DNA from: Croceimicrobium sp963974215
GTDB taxonomy: Bacteria > Bacteroidota > Bacteroidia > Flavobacteriales > Schleiferiaceae
NCBI GenBank assembly: GCA_963974215.1
Contig: CAXBBL010000003.1
Location: forward strand, 248,001-312,000
Direction of reading: 5' to 3'
Length of the DNA: 64,000 bases
Shown here: in pieces, positions 61,228-64,000 of the stretch
Numbering within the stretch: position 1 is the first letter of the stretch
Layout of the letters: each line of letters begins with the position of its first letter
Notes under the pieces: model-generated
Seen by the model: only the letters and a program-made list of their open reading frames with translations
Told to the model about the DNA's origin: nothing
Database searches by the model: none
Position numbers and translations under genes: made by a program

Positions 61228-61851
61228 TTAAAATAAGATGCCTACAGTAACAGAAATATAATCAAAGCGGTAGAGCGATTGTTCATTTAAACGGGGATCT
61301 TCATCGCTTAGTAAATTATTAGTGAGCGCACGGTGATACTGAAAACGCCCTAGCGCTTTAGTGCCACCACCGAGATCGTATTCCCAGCCTAAACCAATGC
61401 GAAATGTGGCATCAAAAAGACTTATTAAACTAGAGTTTTCAAAAAAACGTCCCGGTTCCCAACTTACCTCTTCGCCCGTTTCAAAGCCTAGGGCAAAACC
61501 CATTTCTGCAAAATAAGTATTGTAGCCAAATTGTCGCGTTCGCATTTTAATTTGAATGGGAATCTGAATGAAATTGGCACGGTAACTTGCAGTAGTATCG
61601 TTAAGATTTAAAGATCCGCCGCGACGAACAAACTCGAAACCCGATGTAAAGGAGTAGCGCTCAGTAAAATTAAACTCGGCTAAGGCGCCGAAACCAAAAG
61701 TTAAAGCCGAGCCACCGCTGGCATTTGCCTGATTGGTATTGAGGTAACTTATCTGGCTCGAGCCGATTACTCCTAATTGAAATTTGCGATCTTGCCCCGA
61801 GCTTAGACCAACCATTAGAAATACGAAAAGACCAGTGATACTTAAGCGCAT
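61228..61851 (-). CDS. Outer-membrane beta-barrel protein (PorT-like)
   Basis: A 207-residue protein from ATG 61851, which begins the signal peptide (MRLSITGLFVFLMVGLSSGQ). A TTG at 61875 in the same frame lies upstream of the likely transcription start and is not used. The mature part has about eight amphipathic strands with aromatic ends, such as RYSFTSGFEFVRRGG and LGRFQYHRAL, as in eight-stranded PorT-type outer-membrane proteins. Specific function unknown. Divergent to gldB with overlapping promoters. Confidence 0.78.
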   Translation of the reverse strand: MRLSITGLFVFLMVGLSSGQDRKFQLGVIGSSQISYLNTNQANASGGSALTFGFGALAEFNFTERYSFTSGFEFVRRGGSLNLNDTTASYRANFIQIPIQIKMRTRQFGYNTYFAEMGFALGFETGEEVSWEPGRFFENSSLISLFDATFRIGLGWEYDLGGGTKALGRFQYHRALTNNLLSDEDPRLNEQSLYRFDYISVTVGILF

Positions 61852-61862
61852 GTTAAAAGTTT

Positions 61863-61880
61863 TAGATTTGAACAAAATTA
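61863..61880. promoter_or_regulatory. Divergent, nearly touching -7 elements of gldB and the barrel gene
   Basis: Plus strand TAGATTTG (61863-61870) for gldB; minus strand TAATTTTG (61880 to 61873) for the barrel gene. Both fit TAnnTTTG exactly and lie in the 43-bp gap between the two ATG codons, so the two promoters must share polymerase space. Confidence 0.65.
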
Positions 61881-61894
61881 AGACCCTTAAAAGA

Positions 61895-62884
61895 ATGAAG
61901 GCCTATCCGAAGCTGCTTTTATTTTTTACACTGCTCCTGATGGCAACACTGCCGTTTCAATCTTGTGAGAATGAGAAGGATATCGATCTAAGCACCATAG
62001 AGGTTGAAACGGATATAAAACGCTTTGATCGGGCTTTTTTCACCATGGATACCCTCAACTTCTCGCAAAACTTAGCCGCTTTAGAGCAAGATTTTCCCCC
62101 TTTCTTTAGCGCAAAAACTGAAGAAATATTTTGGCGCAATCAACGCGAAGACGAATTGCAACTGAAGCTTTTTAAGCAGACCGAAAAACTCTTTGGCGAT
62201 ATGGAAAAGGAGCAGGCAGAATTGAACCGTATTTTTAAGCGCTTTTATTATTATTTCGGACAAGATAAACAGTTTCAGGTTTATAGTTATATCTCTCGCT
62301 TAGATTACGAATATCCCATAATTGTGGCGCCGCCTTATTGTTTTATTGGTTTAGATATGTACTTGGGAGAGAACAATGACTATTACGCATCTTTACCCAA
62401 TTACTTGCAGTTTAAAAGGCAACCGCAGTTTTTATTAAGAGATGTCGCCTTTGCTCTTGCTGAAAATACTTTCGGCCTACAAGTAGATGAAAACAAGCTA
62501 CTTGATGCGATGATATATCACGGAAAGCTCTTGTATGTTACGGATCAATTATGTCCTTTTTTACGCCAGGATGAGCTCCTAGTTTATCCCCCGAAGAAAA
62601 TGGCATTTTGCGAAGAACACGAGCGCAATATGTGGATTTATTTTATTGAAAATGGCGTGCTTTTTAAAAGTGATGCTGAGCTGCAGAGACGTTTTATTGA
62701 CGTGGCGCCTTTTAGCAAATTCCGCACTGATACCGATCCACAAACTCCCGGAGGAGTAGGACGTTGGTTCGGTTATAATATTGTTTCGGCCTATATGGAG
62801 GAAAATCCTGAGCTCAGTTTAAAGCAACTTTTAGAAGAGAAAGATGCAGCGAAAATTTTAAAGCTGTCTAACTATAAGCCCTAA
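61895..62884 (+). CDS. gldB: Gliding motility lipoprotein GldB
   Basis: A 329-residue lipoprotein from ATG 61895, which begins the signal peptide with lipobox TLPFQSC. Longer readings upstream run through the divergent barrel gene and are rejected. The mature part has IEVETDIKRFDRAFF, a typical GldB start, and PYCFIGLDMYLGENNDYY near 140-160, resembling the zinc-metallopeptidase-like fold noted for GldB-type proteins, and ends GGVGRWFGYNIVSAYMEENP. GldB is required for gliding in Flavobacterium johnsoniae. gldC follows after 61 bp, as in many Flavobacteriia. Confidence 0.9.
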   Translation: MKAYPKLLLFFTLLLMATLPFQSCENEKDIDLSTIEVETDIKRFDRAFFTMDTLNFSQNLAALEQDFPPFFSAKTEEIFWRNQREDELQLKLFKQTEKLFGDMEKEQAELNRIFKRFYYYFGQDKQFQVYSYISRLDYEYPIIVAPPYCFIGLDMYLGENNDYYASLPNYLQFKRQPQFLLRDVAFALAENTFGLQVDENKLLDAMIYHGKLLYVTDQLCPFLRQDELLVYPPKKMAFCEEHERNMWIYFIENGVLFKSDAELQRRFIDVAPFSKFRTDTDPQTPGGVGRWFGYNIVSAYMEENPELSLKQLLEEKDAAKILKLSNYKP

Positions 62885-62923
62885 GCATTAGTCTATCTAA
62901 GGGGAATTACCCTCGTGAAAATG

Positions 62924-62931
62924 TACCTTTG
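62924..62931 (+). promoter_or_regulatory. -7 promoter element for gldC
   Basis: TACCTTTG, an exact TAnnTTTG, lies 15 bp before the gldC ATG, so gldC can be expressed apart from gldB. Confidence 0.62.
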
Positions 62932-62945
62932 CCAAAAATTTAAAT

Positions 62946-63287
62946 ATGGCTATTGCACATACTTCCAACATAACATTAGAAATCTCTCTTGACGAGAATA
63001 AAGTTCCCGAAACCATAACGTGGAATGCTCCCGATAGCGGAGTGGAAAATACCAAAACTAAGGCCACAATGTTATCCGTTTGGGACGATAAAACCCAAGA
63101 AACTTTGCGCATCGATCTTTGGACCAAAGACATGCCTTTAGACCAAATGAAGAAATACATTCACCAAAATATTATGGCTTTAGCCGATACGCTCGAACGT
63201 GCAGGTGGTGAGGCAGAACTAGCTAAAGATTTAAGAGAATATAGCTTGGAACTAGGCGAGAAAATGAGCGTTTTAAAACGCGGCTAG
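62946..63287 (+). CDS. gldC: Gliding motility protein GldC
   Basis: A 113-residue soluble protein without signal peptide, the normal length for GldC. Family stretches are SNITLEISLDENKVPETITW, TKATMLSVWDDKTQETLRIDL (given in part), WTKDMPLDQMKKYIHQ and the C-terminal REYSLELGEKMSVLKRG. GldC supports gliding with GldB; its molecular role is not known. Own -7 box upstream. Confidence 0.93.
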   Translation: MAIAHTSNITLEISLDENKVPETITWNAPDSGVENTKTKATMLSVWDDKTQETLRIDLWTKDMPLDQMKKYIHQNIMALADTLERAGGEAELAKDLREYSLELGEKMSVLKRG

Positions 63288-63759
63288 TTTTTCGAGTTCT
63301 CTTGTTTTTTTTGCTTCTAGCGAATATCAGTGGCTGTAACTTCAGACCGAACTCAGTTTACTTTTAAGATTTTTTATAGACACTTGAGAATACAAGAATT
63401 TTTCAGCGTTGTAATCTGCAAAAGGAAAATCTAAACTGTCTCTTCATGGCAATGGGCCTTCGACCATGTTTAGGCAAGTGGTGACTAGGTCCGTGGGTTG
63501 TAAAAAATGTCAATACGACAATTTAGAAGCTGCCGTTAAACTTGCTGGTCCAATTTAGTCAAGCGGCGATGGGGCAGTTTTAAATTAGTGAAAACTGCTA
63601 CGAAATTCACAGAATAGGTCAGGACAGTGCTTGGTGCAAAGAATGGCCTAAGGGGAAAAGGGCAATTAGAAATGCTCCTGCTAAATAAAAACTCAATAAA
63701 TTCGAAGATTAAATAAAGCCTATTAAATTTCAGACCAAAATATTTAATCGCCTCAAATT
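63288..63759. other. 472-bp intergenic region between gldC and the HD-domain gene
   Basis: No gene could be supported. One 41-codon open stretch (about 63439-63561) contains GCKKCQYDN but has no family match. No clear promoter or terminator was found, though one for the next gene is expected near the right end. Confidence 0.5.
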
Positions 63760-64000
63760 ATGGAACATACTAAAGCAATAGATTTCGTTTTACGTAAACT
63801 GCAAAATGAGTTGCCTGCAAACCTGCGTTACCATTCTATGGAGCATACTTTGGCCGTTTTACACTCTGCCGAATATTTGGCTAAAAAGGAAGGTTTATCA
63901 GAAGATGAAATAATACTGTTGCTTACGGCTGCTGCTTACCACGATAGCGGCTTTACCGTTGCCTATAAAAATCACGAAGAAATTGGCTGTGAAATAGCCG
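63760..64000 (+). CDS. HD-domain protein, N-terminal part (cut by window end)
   Basis: The first 80 residues of a longer protein. Visible motifs: RYHSMEHTLAVLHSAEYLA with an early metal-binding His and TAAAYHDSGFTVAYKNHEE, with the HD pair that defines the metal-dependent phosphohydrolase superfamily, then HEEIGCEIA as the usual next helix. Substrate cannot be told from this part. ATG at 63760. Confidence 0.8.
   Translation, partial: MEHTKAIDFVLRKLQNELPANLRYHSMEHTLAVLHSAEYLAKKEGLSEDEIILLLTAAAYHDSGFTVAYKNHEEIGCEIA

Noticed and set aside
61784..61894. Longer start for gldB
   Set aside because: It overlaps the divergent barrel gene and both promoters; the lipoprotein signal peptide begins at 61895.
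1..64000. tRNA, rRNA, riboswitch and CRISPR search by eye
   Set aside because: No cloverleaf, rRNA motif, regular direct-repeat array or known aptamer pattern was recognised; short RNAs could be missed without computation.

Overview
The window is a chromosomal segment of a member of the Bacteroidota, most likely a marine Flavobacteriales organism of the Cryomorphaceae/Schleiferiaceae type. Several things point there: an alternative complex III operon joined to cytochrome oxidase genes, type IX secretion and gliding genes (sprA, gldA, gldB, gldC), proteins with T9SS C-terminal sorting domains, a mevalonate pathway, Bacteroidota-type -7 boxes (TAnnTTTG) a few bases before many genes, and no Shine-Dalgarno bias. 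GC content is moderate. I saw no rRNA, tRNA, CRISPR array or intact insertion sequence.

Layout. 1-7.0 kb: end of actB, then actC-D-E-F and coxB-coxA, ending in a strong terminator. 7.1-9.1 kb: ruvB and queG. 9.2-15.4 kb: a leftward thiol/outer-membrane cluster (Omp28-like lipoprotein, DUF6029 barrel, TlpA thioredoxin), then two rightward T9SS cargo genes, one with a second Omp28-like domain. 15.6-23.5 kb: ruvA coupled to the giant sprA. 23.5-26.7 kb: gcvH, a VanZ-like protein, two TonB proteins, cysQ. 26.7-31.1 kb: the second half of the oxidase system (heme O synthase, two subunit III proteins, subunit IV, SCO copper chaperone, DUF420, small CxxC membrane protein). 31.2-36.4 kb: TolC and adaptor of an efflux system, tsaB, an orphan histidine kinase. 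36.4-43.4 kb: glycosyltransferase, retropepsin-like protease, a large thioredoxin-domain protein, phosphate permease, another T9SS cargo. 43.5-49.6 kb: a leftward block with a dipeptidase, a UbiA prenyltransferase, mevalonate kinase, diphosphomevalonate decarboxylase, fabD, queD and a MazG-like protein.

49.65-54.98 kb is the accessory island. It is AT-rich and holds small secreted proteins or lipoproteins and the remains of RHS polymorphic toxins: two RHS tips, each fused to a coiled-coil plus HExxH metallopeptidase-like C-terminus and each followed by a small exported protein that could be its immunity partner. The first RHS core carries two copies of a 66-bp hairpin element that are translated as part of the protein. 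The second tip is frameshifted at an A6 run. Related non-coding segments lie at 51.2 and 54.7 kb. This is the most unusual part of the window.

54.98-64 kb returns to housekeeping: dtd, e(P4)-type phosphatase and rsgA in one overlapping operon, gldA converging on der, a cation efflux protein, nadE, an outer-membrane barrel, gldB (divergent with overlapping promoters), gldC, and the start of an HD-domain gene cut by the window end.

Functional links: complex III and oxidase genes at 0-7 kb and 26.8-31.1 kb together supply quinol-to-oxygen electron transfer and its assembly factors. SprA with GldA/B/C supports secretion of the three T9SS cargo proteins seen here. queD and queG are early and late steps of queuosine synthesis. 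mvaD, mevalonate kinase and the prenyltransferase form an isoprenoid block.
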